A stretch of 64,000 nt of DNA. Origin: Sodalinema lacuna_A. Its GTDB lineage: Bacteria > Cyanobacteriota > Cyanobacteriia > Cyanobacteriales > Geitlerinemataceae. Position numbers and translations under genes: made by a program. Below, piece by piece: positions 34,025 to 41,675 of the stretch. Numbering within the stretch: the first letter of the stretch is position 1; every line of letters begins with the position of its first letter. The stretch is taken from the NCBI GenBank assembly GCA_900149785.2, contig FSSI02000024.1, forward strand, positions 1 through 64,000. The letters are read 5' to 3'. Below the pieces are notes generated by a model. That model did no database searches. It worked only from the letters and a program-made list of their open reading frames with translations, and had not been told where the DNA came from.

Positions 34025-34227
34025 GCCAAACGCCGATACAACTCAGCATTTTTCGCCAAGACATAGTCCGCTGCATTGTCAAAATCATCTTGTTGTAAAC
34101 TTAGCCAATCCTCTAAGCTGGCCTTCAACAGCACATCAGTCGCAATTCCATGAGCCGTTGCTAATCTCTCTAGCTTTTGGTATTGGCTATCTGACAAATC
34201 AATCGTGATAGAAGCCACAGCAATCAC
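34021..34227 (-). CDS. Antitoxin of a Doc-type toxin-antitoxin pair
   Basis: 68 residues. The N-terminal half (ASITIDLSDSQYQKLERLATAHGIATDVLLKASLEDWL) resembles a short ribbon-helix-helix DNA-binding domain. The C-terminal tail (FDNAADYVLAKNAELYRRLA) is the likely toxin-binding helix. Cyanobacterial proteins of this type precede Doc toxins, as I remember. Here the stop codon overlaps the ATG of the broken doc gene. The antitoxin frame is intact although its toxin is dead, so it may persist as an orphan regulator or is simply a recent relic. Confidence 0.75.
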   Translation of the reverse strand: MIAVASITIDLSDSQYQKLERLATAHGIATDVLLKASLEDWLSLQQDDFDNAADYVLAKNAELYRRLA

Positions 34228-34251
34228 TCTCCTGTTGTATCTGGCTTACGG

Positions 34252-35037
34252 TTAACATTCACCCGTTTGAGACGATGGAGGACGAAACAGATGATGATGT
34301 TGACGATCATACAACCGCGATCGCCCCTCCGTCGTGGCCCCCAACGCTGGACTCACCACATATAACACCGTCCGTTTTAAACCCAACTGTTCCGTCATCT
34401 GCGCCATATCCGCCACCGTCCCCAGTTCCACTAACTCATCCTCCCAACCCAGGCGATAACACAAGGCCATCGGCGTTTCTGGAGGATAATGTTGCAAAAG
34501 CTGGCTTTGCGCCTTGTGAATTTGACCCGCACTGAGATAGAGACAAAGCGAAGCGCGATGACGGGCCAAACTGGCTAAATCTTCACGACTCGGAACCTGG
34601 GTGCGTCCCTGAGTGCGGGTGAGGATGATGGTTTGCACTAAATTAGGAACCGTTAGTTCCGTTTGTAAACGGGCCGCTGCTGCTTGGAAGGCGCTGACTC
34701 CAGGAACAATCTCGAAGGAAATCTTATCTTTCATCAGATAGACGACCAACTCATGAACCGCACCATAAAGACTGGGGTCCCCATCTTGCAGTCGCACCAC
34801 AGTTTTACCGGCTTGGACGTGGTTCAGCAGCTGAGACACCCAACGTTCTAACGTCTCGCCTCGGGTGTCAATTTGTTCGCTGTCGGGTCGACAATGCTGC
34901 AACATGGCCGGGGGAACCAGAGACCCAGCGTAGAAGACTACATCGGCTTGAGCGAGGCGTTGTTGGCCCCGTAGGGTAATGAGGTCCGGGTCGCCGGGAC
35001 CGGCGCCGATGATGGTCACTTGAGCAGCAGTGGACAT
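34252..35037 (-). CDS. cobM: Precorrin-4 C11-methyltransferase
   Basis: 261 residues. It is a SAM-dependent tetrapyrrole methylase of corrin ring synthesis (CobM/CbiF). Motifs are IIGAGPGDPDLITLRGQ near residues 9-25, VVFYAGSLVPP, RLQDGDPSLYGA, VPGVSAFQAAAA, TRTQGRTQVP and CYRLGWEDE, all characteristic of this methylase. It is followed on the same strand by the antitoxin (24 bp) and then cbiD, consistent with a corrin operon later invaded by a toxin-antitoxin locus, or with the locus lying in the operon from earlier. Confidence 0.9.
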   Translation of the reverse strand: MSTAAQVTIIGAGPGDPDLITLRGQQRLAQADVVFYAGSLVPPAMLQHCRPDSEQIDTRGETLERWVSQLLNHVQAGKTVVRLQDGDPSLYGAVHELVVYLMKDKISFEIVPGVSAFQAAAARLQTELTVPNLVQTIILTRTQGRTQVPSREDLASLARHRASLCLYLSAGQIHKAQSQLLQHYPPETPMALCYRLGWEDELVELGTVADMAQMTEQLGLKRTVLYVVSPALGATTEGRSRLYDRQHHHLFRPPSSQTGEC

Positions 35038-35142
35038 GGGACAGTTGAGGAATAGGGGCCTCCCTTAGTATCAATGAAGTGGCTTGGTTTTAGCAAATTT
35101 CCCGCAATTCCCAACTTCAACTAAAATCAATCTTGCAAAATA

Positions 35143-35170
35143 GGGAGGACAATTTTAGAACTGTCCTCCC
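35143..35170. terminator. Hairpin, terminator-like
   Basis: GGGAGGACA pairs with TGTCCTCCC over 9 bp with a 10-nt loop. On the plus strand CAAAAATG follows; on the minus strand the stem is followed by a short A/T-rich stretch rather than a strong T tract. It lies between the small gene at 35235-35402 and cobM, so it probably ends or attenuates minus-strand transcription from the former. Confidence 0.45.
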
Positions 35171-35234
35171 CAAAAATGTACCTGAGATAATATGTTGTTG
35201 CGATCGCACTTCTGCATATCGAAACAGCCTCCTG

Positions 35235-35402
35235 TTACGATTTTAAGCCCACCAGCGACCACATCAGATCCACGGCAAGAATATCCGTTACAGATTTCAA
35301 CACTTGCCGAGATTCTTGCTGGTAAATTTCATGGGCGTAACGCTTTGAGTTCGTCTCTGTCATGTTGTCGTTGTTGACGTGAACAACCGTTTGCTTATCC
35401 AT
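35235..35402 (-). CDS. Small protein of 55 residues
   Basis: The frame runs from ATG at 35402 to TAA at 35235. The N-terminal half is polar (MDKQTVVHVNNDNMTETNSK), then comes RYAHEIYQQESRQVLKSVTD, and a hydrophobic C-terminal end (ILAVDLMWSLVGLKS). AAGG lies about eight bases ahead of the start. The composition looks protein-like and it is the only sensible frame in the 460-bp gap between cobM and the transporter gene. I do not recognise a family. Confidence 0.45.
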   Translation of the reverse strand: MDKQTVVHVNNDNMTETNSKRYAHEIYQQESRQVLKSVTDILAVDLMWSLVGLKS

Positions 35403-35499
35403 CGAGATCGCCTTTGAAGTGGTCTATAGTCTCTATTACTAGGATGACAGTTTTTATCAGGATTGTTGCGATCGCCATAGGACAGAGATGCGATCGGCA

Positions 35500-36483
35500 T
35501 CAGTCCGTTTGGCGATCGCGATCGCCCCTCCTCTCACGGCCCCCCAAAATGGCGATCGCCACCCCCGTCAACACGACGACTCCGCCTAAAAACACATCAG
35601 ATCCCGGAACCTCTCCAAACAGCAAAAATCCCAAAAAACTGGCTGAAATTGGTTCAAACAAAACCGCCAAGGTGACCCAAGTCGGAGACAGCCAACGTAA
35701 CGCCCAGTTGAGGCTGGTATGTCCCAACAATTGAGGAAACAGCCCCATCAGCAACAAATAGCCGTAAAACAACGGCGGATAGCCCCCATAGCCTTCTCCC
35801 AGAAGCCAGGGAAGGGGGATCAAAACCAACGCCGCCACCGTATAGGTAATCGTCACATAATTGCCTAAATCCAGCCCCTGCTGCTGAATCCGGCGTCCCA
35901 ACAGCAGATGAATACTGACAATCCAAGCCCCCAACACGGCCAAGCCATTCCCCAACAGCGGCCGACTCCCCGGAACGGCGATCGCCATCTCCCCCGACGC
36001 CACCAACACCCCGCCACTCAAGGCCAGAACCATCCCCAACCAAGTCCGCCGGGATAACCGTTCTCCCAAGACAATCGAGGAGAACAACGCCACCCACAAT
36101 GGCGTGGTGGTCACCAGGGTGGTTGACGCGGCGATCGAGGTATAGGACAAGGAACTAATCCAGGCCGCGAAATGCAACGCCAGAAACAACCCTGACAAAG
36201 CCGCCCCCGCCACTTGCTGACCACTCACGCGACCGGGCATCTTACGCCAGTTCCCAGATAGCAGTAGCGCCGCCACGCTCATCCGAGATGCCGCCACAAT
36301 TAGGCTGAACGCGAGGCCCCCCTCACCGCGCAATTTGAGGGCTAAACGGACCCAAATTGAGCCGGTCGAGATGGCGAGAACTCCCAACAGCAAAATCACG
36401 ATGACGCGCCAGAGGGCCGGCCCGTTCCCGCCGAGATGGGTTGCAATCGGCGTTCCTGGCTTGTCTCGATTGAAAAATCCCAT
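35500..36483 (-). CDS. DMT-superfamily (EamA) transporter
   Basis: 327 residues with ten predicted membrane helices arranged as two EamA repeats. The first repeat is around residues 30-155 (IWVRLALKLRGEGGLAFSLIVAASRM, then TPLWVALFSSIVLGERLSRRTWLGM). The second is around 175-310 (TLAVLFEPISASFLGFLLFGEV near its end). Members export or import metabolites such as amino acids or nucleobases; the substrate cannot be inferred. Both termini are short and hydrophilic. It starts 43 bp from the divergent DUF2470 gene. Confidence 0.82.
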   Translation of the reverse strand: MGFFNRDKPGTPIATHLGGNGPALWRVIVILLLGVLAISTGSIWVRLALKLRGEGGLAFSLIVAASRMSVAALLLSGNWRKMPGRVSGQQVAGAALSGLFLALHFAAWISSLSYTSIAASTTLVTTTPLWVALFSSIVLGERLSRRTWLGMVLALSGGVLVASGEMAIAVPGSRPLLGNGLAVLGAWIVSIHLLLGRRIQQQGLDLGNYVTITYTVAALVLIPLPWLLGEGYGGYPPLFYGYLLLMGLFPQLLGHTSLNWALRWLSPTWVTLAVLFEPISASFLGFLLFGEVPGSDVFLGGVVVLTGVAIAILGGRERRGDRDRQTD

Positions 36484-36526
36484 TTAAGCTAGAGAGACAG
36501 TGTTTATCAATCTTAAAAATCTTGTC

Positions 36527-36808
36527 ATGAGTGATCCCATTACCCCCGCCGTCAGCGATCGCATCTGTAAACATATGAACGACGACCACGCCAACGCCGT
36601 GTTAGTCTATGCCAAAGTTTACGGCGATCGCCACGATGCTGAAGCGGCCCAAATGCAGGCCATCGATCCCCAAGGGATGGATTTAACGGTTCAAGCCAAC
36701 GGTGAAACCCTTAATTTACGGATTCCCTTCGATCACCCCTTGCAAGACTCCGAAGATGCTCATCAAACCCTAATTGCGATGGTTAAACAAGCCCGTTCGA
36801 CCACCTAG
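36527..36808 (+). CDS. DUF2470-domain protein
   Basis: 93 residues from the ATG at 36527; the GTG at 36500 would add an untypical leader. The pattern ICKHMNDDHANAVLVYAKVYG, then AIDPQGMDLTV, RIPFDHPLQDSEDAHQTL and MVKQAR matches the DUF2470 family, which is related to the C-terminal domain of HugZ-type heme-oxygenase-like proteins. It occurs in cyanobacteria as a free-standing small protein. Heme or tetrapyrrole association is a family-level inference only. Confidence 0.78.
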   Translation: MSDPITPAVSDRICKHMNDDHANAVLVYAKVYGDRHDAEAAQMQAIDPQGMDLTVQANGETLNLRIPFDHPLQDSEDAHQTLIAMVKQARSTT

Positions 36809-36840
36809 AGGGTTTAACTCCATTTAACTCCAGGTGGGGC

Positions 36841-37539
36841 TTAGTTCGCCTCCTCTCGTCCATAAATCGCCGCCGCTTCCCCCGTCAGCCAAGCCCACAT
36901 CCGCTCACCGTAGCAAAAATGCCACCATTCCTGAGGATGCTGGGCGAACCCGGCTTGACGCATCACCTCCGCTAACAGTTGGCGATGACGATGATAGCCT
37001 TGTTCGGGATCGCTGGCGGCGGTCGCGAAATAGTCGGGATGCGATCGCGGGGAAATCTCATCAATCGGGGATCCCATATTCACCACCTGATTCGTTGCAT
37101 TCACCAGAGTTAAATCTACCGCCCCTCCGGTCGCATGGGGGGGTGGATCTTCGGGATCAAGACTCGGAAGCGCCCAAAACTGATACACTTGTTCGAGAAG
37201 TTCCTGCCGTTGTGAATCGGAAAGACGACGCAGTTTTAAGCCCCGTTCTTCCGCTAAATCAGTTAACGCTTGATCCACCATAAATTGTTGCACCGCCACG
37301 GGACGAAAGGCATCAAAAATTCGCAATCGCCAGCCTCTATGGGTCGTTTGCAGGATCTCTTGAGCCTCAAGCAGTCGTTCGAGAACACTCTCGCGTAAAC
37401 AAAAGGGACTGCGATCGCCGTAGGGGGCGCCCAATTCTCGATAGGGATGGGGACATTCTAAGGAGAACAAGCCATCGGGAATGGGAACCAGTCGTTCACC
37501 ACACTCTTGAATGGGAATTGTTTGATAGGGTTTCATCAT
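36841..37539 (-). CDS. D-Ala-D-Ala dipeptidase, M15D (VanX/DdpX type)
   Basis: 232 residues. It is a zinc peptidase cleaving D-alanyl-D-alanine. Zinc ligands are His and Asp in HATGGAVDLTL near residues 135-145 and His in EWWHFCYG near 205-212, where the Glu is catalytic. LRIFDAFRPVAVQ provides the conserved Arg. It has no signal peptide, so it is likely cytosolic, recycling D-Ala dipeptides rather than conferring glycopeptide resistance. It is transcribed alone; the convergent DUF2470 gene ends 32 bp away. Confidence 0.85.
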   Translation of the reverse strand: MMKPYQTIPIQECGERLVPIPDGLFSLECPHPYRELGAPYGDRSPFCLRESVLERLLEAQEILQTTHRGWRLRIFDAFRPVAVQQFMVDQALTDLAEERGLKLRRLSDSQRQELLEQVYQFWALPSLDPEDPPPHATGGAVDLTLVNATNQVVNMGSPIDEISPRSHPDYFATAASDPEQGYHRHRQLLAEVMRQAGFAQHPQEWWHFCYGERMWAWLTGEAAAIYGREEAN

Positions 37540-37725
37540 CGTTAATAGCTAGTAATTAAGACGTAGTCCTGAGTTTGAAACCCAGGAAAAACTATAGTTT
37601 TGATTTTCTTTTGATTTTCTTTTTTTGATTTGTAGAGGCAAACAACGGTTCGATGTTCGACTATTTTCGCCGCTCTAAAACTCAGAAAACCTTAATCCAT
37701 TTTTCGCGCCATTTCGTCAAATCTC

Positions 37726-38343
37726 ATGTCATTCAATCCTCCAATTAAAGCCCTCGGACAATCCCTCGCTGGCATTTTTGATAATCAGCGTCAAGCCCAA
37801 GAGACCCCAACCTGGTTTGTCCCAACCCGACTGTGGCAGTATCCCCTCGTACAACAGATTGATGGGTATTATGCCATGTTTGTCGAACAAGCCCCGCTCC
37901 TGACCCCAGAACAGCCCTATCGACAACGATTGATGCTGTTGTCCAGCCCGGATGCAGGACCGAATGCAAACCCGAATCATAGCGATCTTGAGATCATCTA
38001 TCGGGCCTTTCGAGATCCCGCCGCGATCGCCGGGGCCGCCCAAACCCCCGAACGCCTTGCCAGCATTACCTCTGAAGCGTTACTCGAACTTCCTGGTTGT
38101 CGCTTGCGGGTCCAACGTCAGGGCGATCGCTTCATCGCCAATCCCCCCGAGGGAGCCAAATGTTGCTTCGACTATCAAGGAAAAACCCGCCAAGTCGAAC
38201 TCGGCTTTGATCTCACGCCAGACTGTCTTTACAGTCGCGATCGCGGCGTCGATCCAGACAGCGGTAAAGGACTCTGGGGCGCACTCATGGGCGCTTATGA
38301 ATATCGCAAACATCAACCGTTTCCTCTCCCCAAAACTTGGTAA
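37726..38343 (+). CDS. CpcT/CpeT-type phycobilin lyase
   Basis: 205 residues. Proteins of this family attach bilin chromophores to phycobiliprotein beta subunits (Cys-155-type sites). Family segments visible are WQYPLVQQIDGYYAMFVEQAP, YRQRLMLLSS, LEIIYRAFRDP, LPGCRLRVQRQGDRFIA, PPEGAKCCFDYQGKTRQVELGFDL, and SRDRGVDPDSGKGLWGALMGAYEYRK. Length fits the family. No phycobiliprotein gene is adjacent, so whether it serves phycocyanin or phycoerythrin cannot be told. NblA, which acts on the same antenna, lies far downstream. Confidence 0.85.
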   Translation: MSFNPPIKALGQSLAGIFDNQRQAQETPTWFVPTRLWQYPLVQQIDGYYAMFVEQAPLLTPEQPYRQRLMLLSSPDAGPNANPNHSDLEIIYRAFRDPAAIAGAAQTPERLASITSEALLELPGCRLRVQRQGDRFIANPPEGAKCCFDYQGKTRQVELGFDLTPDCLYSRDRGVDPDSGKGLWGALMGAYEYRKHQPFPLPKTW

Positions 38344-38444
38344 AATACCGAATCAAACTGGGACAACTCGACCCTAACCTTTACCCCTCAACCCATCCCC
38401 CCTGTTTGCTAAACTGAAACCGTTTGATACCTCAAAATCCCTTA

Positions 38445-39497
38445 ATGAGCAGCTACTTTCGCCCCGCCGTCGATGCCATGCAGGGTTACATCCCTGGAGA
38501 ACAGCCTAAACCCGGAACCCGCATCCTCAAACTCAACACCAACGAAAACCCCTATCCCCCTTCCCCAGAAGCCATGGCCCTGTTGCGGAACTTTGACGGG
38601 GAGTTGCTGCGACGCTATCCCCATCCTTACGCGAATCCCTTTCGCGAGGCGATCGCCGAGGTTCTCAACCTCCCCCTCGACTCGATTATCGTCGGTAACG
38701 GTAGCGATGAAATCCTCAACCTGCTCATTCGGGCCTGCGCCGAAGGGGACTCTCGCCGAGTCGTCTATCCCACCCCCACCTACGTTCTCTACAAAACTCT
38801 CGCCGCCATCCAACCGGCGACGGTGTTAGAAGTTCCCTATAGCGAGAACTATCAACTTCCCGTTGATGCCCTCCTCAACGCTCAAGGGGCTGTCACCTTC
38901 ATTGCCTCCCCCAATAGTCCTTCGGGTCATTTAGTCTCAAACGACGACCTTCGTCGCCTTGCCAAAGGGCTGTCTGGGGTCTTAGTGGTGGATGAGGCCT
39001 ATGTGGATTTTGCCGACGGGACGGCGTTACCTCTCGTGGCAGAGTTCGAGAATGTCATCGTCACCCGAACTCTCTCGAAAGGCTATTCCTTGGCGGGATT
39101 ACGACTTGGGTTTGGGATTGCCCAACCGGGACTGTTAGCGGGACTGTTTAAAGTTAAAGATAGCTATAACATCGATGCGATCGCCGCCCTCATGGGGGCC
39201 GCCGCGATGCGAGATCAGGATTACAAAAATCACTGTGCTGAACGAGTTAAACGCTCTCGCCATCGGTTGAGTCAGGAGTTGCAAGGGTTAGGCTTCAAGG
39301 TGCTGCCCTCACAAACTAATTTCTTGTTGGTGACTCCCCCTCGGGAGAATGCTGAGGAGATCTATCTAGCTCTGAAGGCCCGAGGTATTCTGGTTCGCTA
39401 TTTCAATCATTCGGGCCTTGAGAGACAACTGCGCATCACGGTGGGAACTGAGGAACAAAATCAAACCCTCATCGAAGCTCTCGTGGATTTAATTTAG
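38445..39497 (+). CDS. hisC: Histidinol-phosphate aminotransferase
   Basis: 350 residues. It is a PLP-dependent class I/II aminotransferase acting in histidine synthesis. Typical segments are LNTNENPYPPSPEA, YPHPYANPFREAIAE, VGNGSDEILNLL, SPNSPSGHL, VVDEAYVDFA, the Schiff-base Lys in TRTLSKGYSLAGLRLG, and LRITVGTEEQN. The ATG at 38445 (MSSYFRPAV) is preferred over the TTG at 38424. The gene is alone; a three-hairpin repeat and an 11-bp tandem array follow it. Confidence 0.9.
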   Translation: MSSYFRPAVDAMQGYIPGEQPKPGTRILKLNTNENPYPPSPEAMALLRNFDGELLRRYPHPYANPFREAIAEVLNLPLDSIIVGNGSDEILNLLIRACAEGDSRRVVYPTPTYVLYKTLAAIQPATVLEVPYSENYQLPVDALLNAQGAVTFIASPNSPSGHLVSNDDLRRLAKGLSGVLVVDEAYVDFADGTALPLVAEFENVIVTRTLSKGYSLAGLRLGFGIAQPGLLAGLFKVKDSYNIDAIAALMGAAAMRDQDYKNHCAERVKRSRHRLSQELQGLGFKVLPSQTNFLLVTPPRENAEEIYLALKARGILVRYFNHSGLERQLRITVGTEEQNQTLIEALVDLI

Positions 39498-39548
39498 GTT
39501 TACCCCTCCCCTCCTCGTGTCATGGCTGAAGCCGTGACACGCACCCTC

Positions 39549-39615
39549 GGCGGCTCTGCCGCCTGGTACGGGAGGCAGAGCCTCCCAGTTGGCATTCCTA
39601 GGCTCTGCCTAGGAA
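39549..39615. repeat. Three-hairpin repeat cassette
   Basis: Three perfect hairpins follow each other with 3-nt loops: GGCGGC-TCT-GCCGCC, GGGAGGC-AGA-GCCTCCC and TTCCTAGGC-TCT-GCCTAGGAA. No coding potential. It looks like a dispersed cyanobacterial intergenic repeat and may end hisC transcription. Confidence 0.8.
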
Positions 39616-39669
39616 CGAGGGCAATACGAGGGCAATACGAGGGCAATACGAGGGCGATACGAGGGCGAG
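39615..39669. repeat. 11-bp tandem repeat
   Basis: Five direct units of ACGAGGGCAAT, the last two with small changes, directly abutting the three-hairpin cassette. Confidence 0.85.
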
Positions 39670-39689
39670 AACGTTCTGGTATTCCCCTA

Positions 39690-39777
39690 TATTGCCTCTT
39701 GCCTCTTACCTCTTGCCTCTTCTTCCCCTATTCCCTGTTCCCTATTCCCTGTTCCCTTCTTTTGCCTCTTGCCTTCC
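39690..39777. repeat. Heptamer repeat tract
   Basis: Degenerate runs of CTCTTGC- and CTATTCC/CTGTTCC-type heptamers fill the space before the 3' end of the DUF2993 gene. It mixes the two heptamer types seen elsewhere in the window. Confidence 0.75.
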
Positions 39778-39778
39778 C

Positions 39779-40573
39779 TTACCCATGTCTCGGAAAATGA
39801 CTAACCTCAGCATAGCCATTAAAGGTGAGCGTATCTTGTCGGGTTTCGAGACGGTTGAGACGGAGTTTCACGCCGTCGAGATTGAAGCGATCTAAATCCA
39901 CCATCCCATTGAGGGCTTCGAGGAGGGCTTGACTGAGTTGTTGACTGTCTTGGCGTAACTCCTCGGGGACTGACTCATCAATACATTCAGGATTGGTGAA
40001 ATTGATGCGGCGGCGGCGTTCAATTTCTACGGTTGTTTCTAAGACAATGGGGATTTCTGGGCCAGCAGCGATTTGAGCCTTGGCTGTCAATTGAATCCGA
40101 TTCGCCGGTTTCAGTTTCACCTTGACTTGAGTGAAGGAAACGGGTTTTCCCTGGGTGAGTGATTCTAAACCGGGCAATTCGAGTTCTTCTAGGCGTTGTG
40201 TGACTAAATCCGCTTCAAAGGCTTGGTTGATGCCGGCTTCGCTCAGCACCACTTGGGCGATCGCCTGGGTGGGCTGTTTCAGTTGCAATTGTCCACTCAA
40301 CACAGAACTAAAATCGAGTGAGACACTATCAGTTTCAAAGGACATCTCTTGTACCGGAAAACGGCGACGAATCACCAGTTCCCGGCCGTTCATCTTGAAG
40401 CTATCAATACTCCCTTGTAGCAGTTTGCTCGACGGTGAACAGCGAATCTGTACGTCCACGGACTCGCTTTGACTGAAAAGCTGGGCAATAGAGCGACTTG
40501 CCACGGTATCGAGCATTTTTGCGCCCCAATCCGTGCCTTCCGTCGTTGGATTTCCGATTAAACTCCCAAACAT
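39779..40573 (-). CDS. DUF2993 (LmeA-like) protein
   Basis: 264 residues from the ATG at 40573 (MFGSLIGNPTTEG); the longer frame from 40645 adds an untypical leader. The segments VASRSIAQLFSQSESVDVQIRC, GSIDSFKMNGRELVIRRRF, TDSVSLDFSSVLSGQLQL and LNRLETRQDTLTFNGYAEV follow the DUF2993 pattern. This family has a lipid-binding-like beta fold, called LmeA in mycobacteria. Cyanobacterial members are common and their role is not known. No clear signal peptide was seen. Confidence 0.75.
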   Translation of the reverse strand: MFGSLIGNPTTEGTDWGAKMLDTVASRSIAQLFSQSESVDVQIRCSPSSKLLQGSIDSFKMNGRELVIRRRFPVQEMSFETDSVSLDFSSVLSGQLQLKQPTQAIAQVVLSEAGINQAFEADLVTQRLEELELPGLESLTQGKPVSFTQVKVKLKPANRIQLTAKAQIAAGPEIPIVLETTVEIERRRRINFTNPECIDESVPEELRQDSQQLSQALLEALNGMVDLDRFNLDGVKLRLNRLETRQDTLTFNGYAEVSHFPRHG

Positions 40574-40773
40574 ATCAAGCAATGCGTGTCCGCATATCCT
40601 AGAGGCAACTTCTCTATTTGTAACAAAATATGAAGTGGCCTGCAATCATCTGATAGGTAGAGGAAATACACCACGGGCGATCGCCATCTGGGCGATCGCG
40701 TCAATCCCCTCTCTCCCTAGGGAGATTTCGGGGGGGAGATTTCGGGAAAAAGATTTTAAATACCACAGAATAA

Positions 40774-41433
40774 TCATTCTGTCAAGGTAAATGATCGAAA
40801 AAAGGGTCGAGCGGACTCAAAAAACTCAGCTCGCCGGCGTTGAGGAAACTGAGCCGGAACCGCTGCAATCGTCTGATAGAGGCGAGTTCCCACCCAATAG
40901 ACGTGATGTTGATAAATCAAGCCATCTTGCCCCTCATATAACAGAATCCGCCCCGGATAGCCCGACAACGCCACCTGACGATCTTGAACCAGACGCTGAC
41001 GGATATTGGTTAACACGCCGGCGATCGCCCCATCAAAGCGGGTTTCCCGAGGAATCACCTCAAAAAAATCGGGGAAATCCGCCACAATCACCCCATACAC
41101 CTCATTATCACGCTCCAATCCCAGAATATACATCTCCAGCATCCCCAAACTGGTTTCAACTGGCTCAATACTTTCCCGTAACTGGCCGGGAGGGAAATTC
41201 ACCTGAAACCCTAACTGGGGGTGTTCGAGGGGTTGCCAACCCTCAGGAATCTCGGGCTGACGCTCAATCGTCTCCTCCATCTCATCAGGAGAGGCCACCG
41301 ACTCAGACTCAGCCTCCTCCGTCGAATCCGCCCGCAGTGGCTGAAACAGAACACCTGACAGGAGGAAACCTCCCACCAGAGTCCACACCAGTTGCCCCCA
41401 GGGCCAGCCACCTCGACCTTGCTCAGCTCTCAT
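40774..41433 (-). CDS. Membrane-anchored PsbP-like domain protein
   Basis: About 219 residues. It has an N-terminal hydrophobic segment (LVWTLVGGFLLSGVLF), an acidic linker (STEEAESESVASPDEMEE), then a ~150-residue domain: LGFQVNFPPGQL, FDGAIAGVLTNIRQRLV, GYPGRILLYEGQDGLIYQHHVYWVG and FFRSFTL. This resembles PsbP/Mog1-type domains in which a lipid- or protein-associated beta sheet begins with a YGF-like strand. The match is by pattern only. It probably faces the lumen or periplasm. The ATG at 41433 is used; a GTG at 41445 is possible. Confidence 0.6.
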   Translation of the reverse strand: MRAEQGRGGWPWGQLVWTLVGGFLLSGVLFQPLRADSTEEAESESVASPDEMEETIERQPEIPEGWQPLEHPQLGFQVNFPPGQLRESIEPVETSLGMLEMYILGLERDNEVYGVIVADFPDFFEVIPRETRFDGAIAGVLTNIRQRLVQDRQVALSGYPGRILLYEGQDGLIYQHHVYWVGTRLYQTIAAVPAQFPQRRRAEFFESARPFFRSFTLTE

Positions 41434-41675
41434 CACAGGCACCACGTCTCATCTAACGAATACACAACACTTCCCTAAGTTTGACAGAGCTTAGCCAATT
41501 TTGCCCCCACTCAGCCCGGAGATCCGCACCGATATCCCGGTTAAAAAAGCAGTCAAGCGTCAGGAAAACCTGTCAAAATGGATAAAAAATCGGCCTGAAG
41601 CCATGTATCTAAGCGATCGCCTCCAGGGGCGATTGTTGACCAACCGTTTTCCTCCAATCTTGACGTGACTTTCTT

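Noticed and set aside
40791..41456. 221-codon plus-strand frame opposite the PsbP-like gene
   Set aside because: Pro/Ser/His-rich low-complexity translation. The minus strand has a signal anchor and a domain-like sequence.
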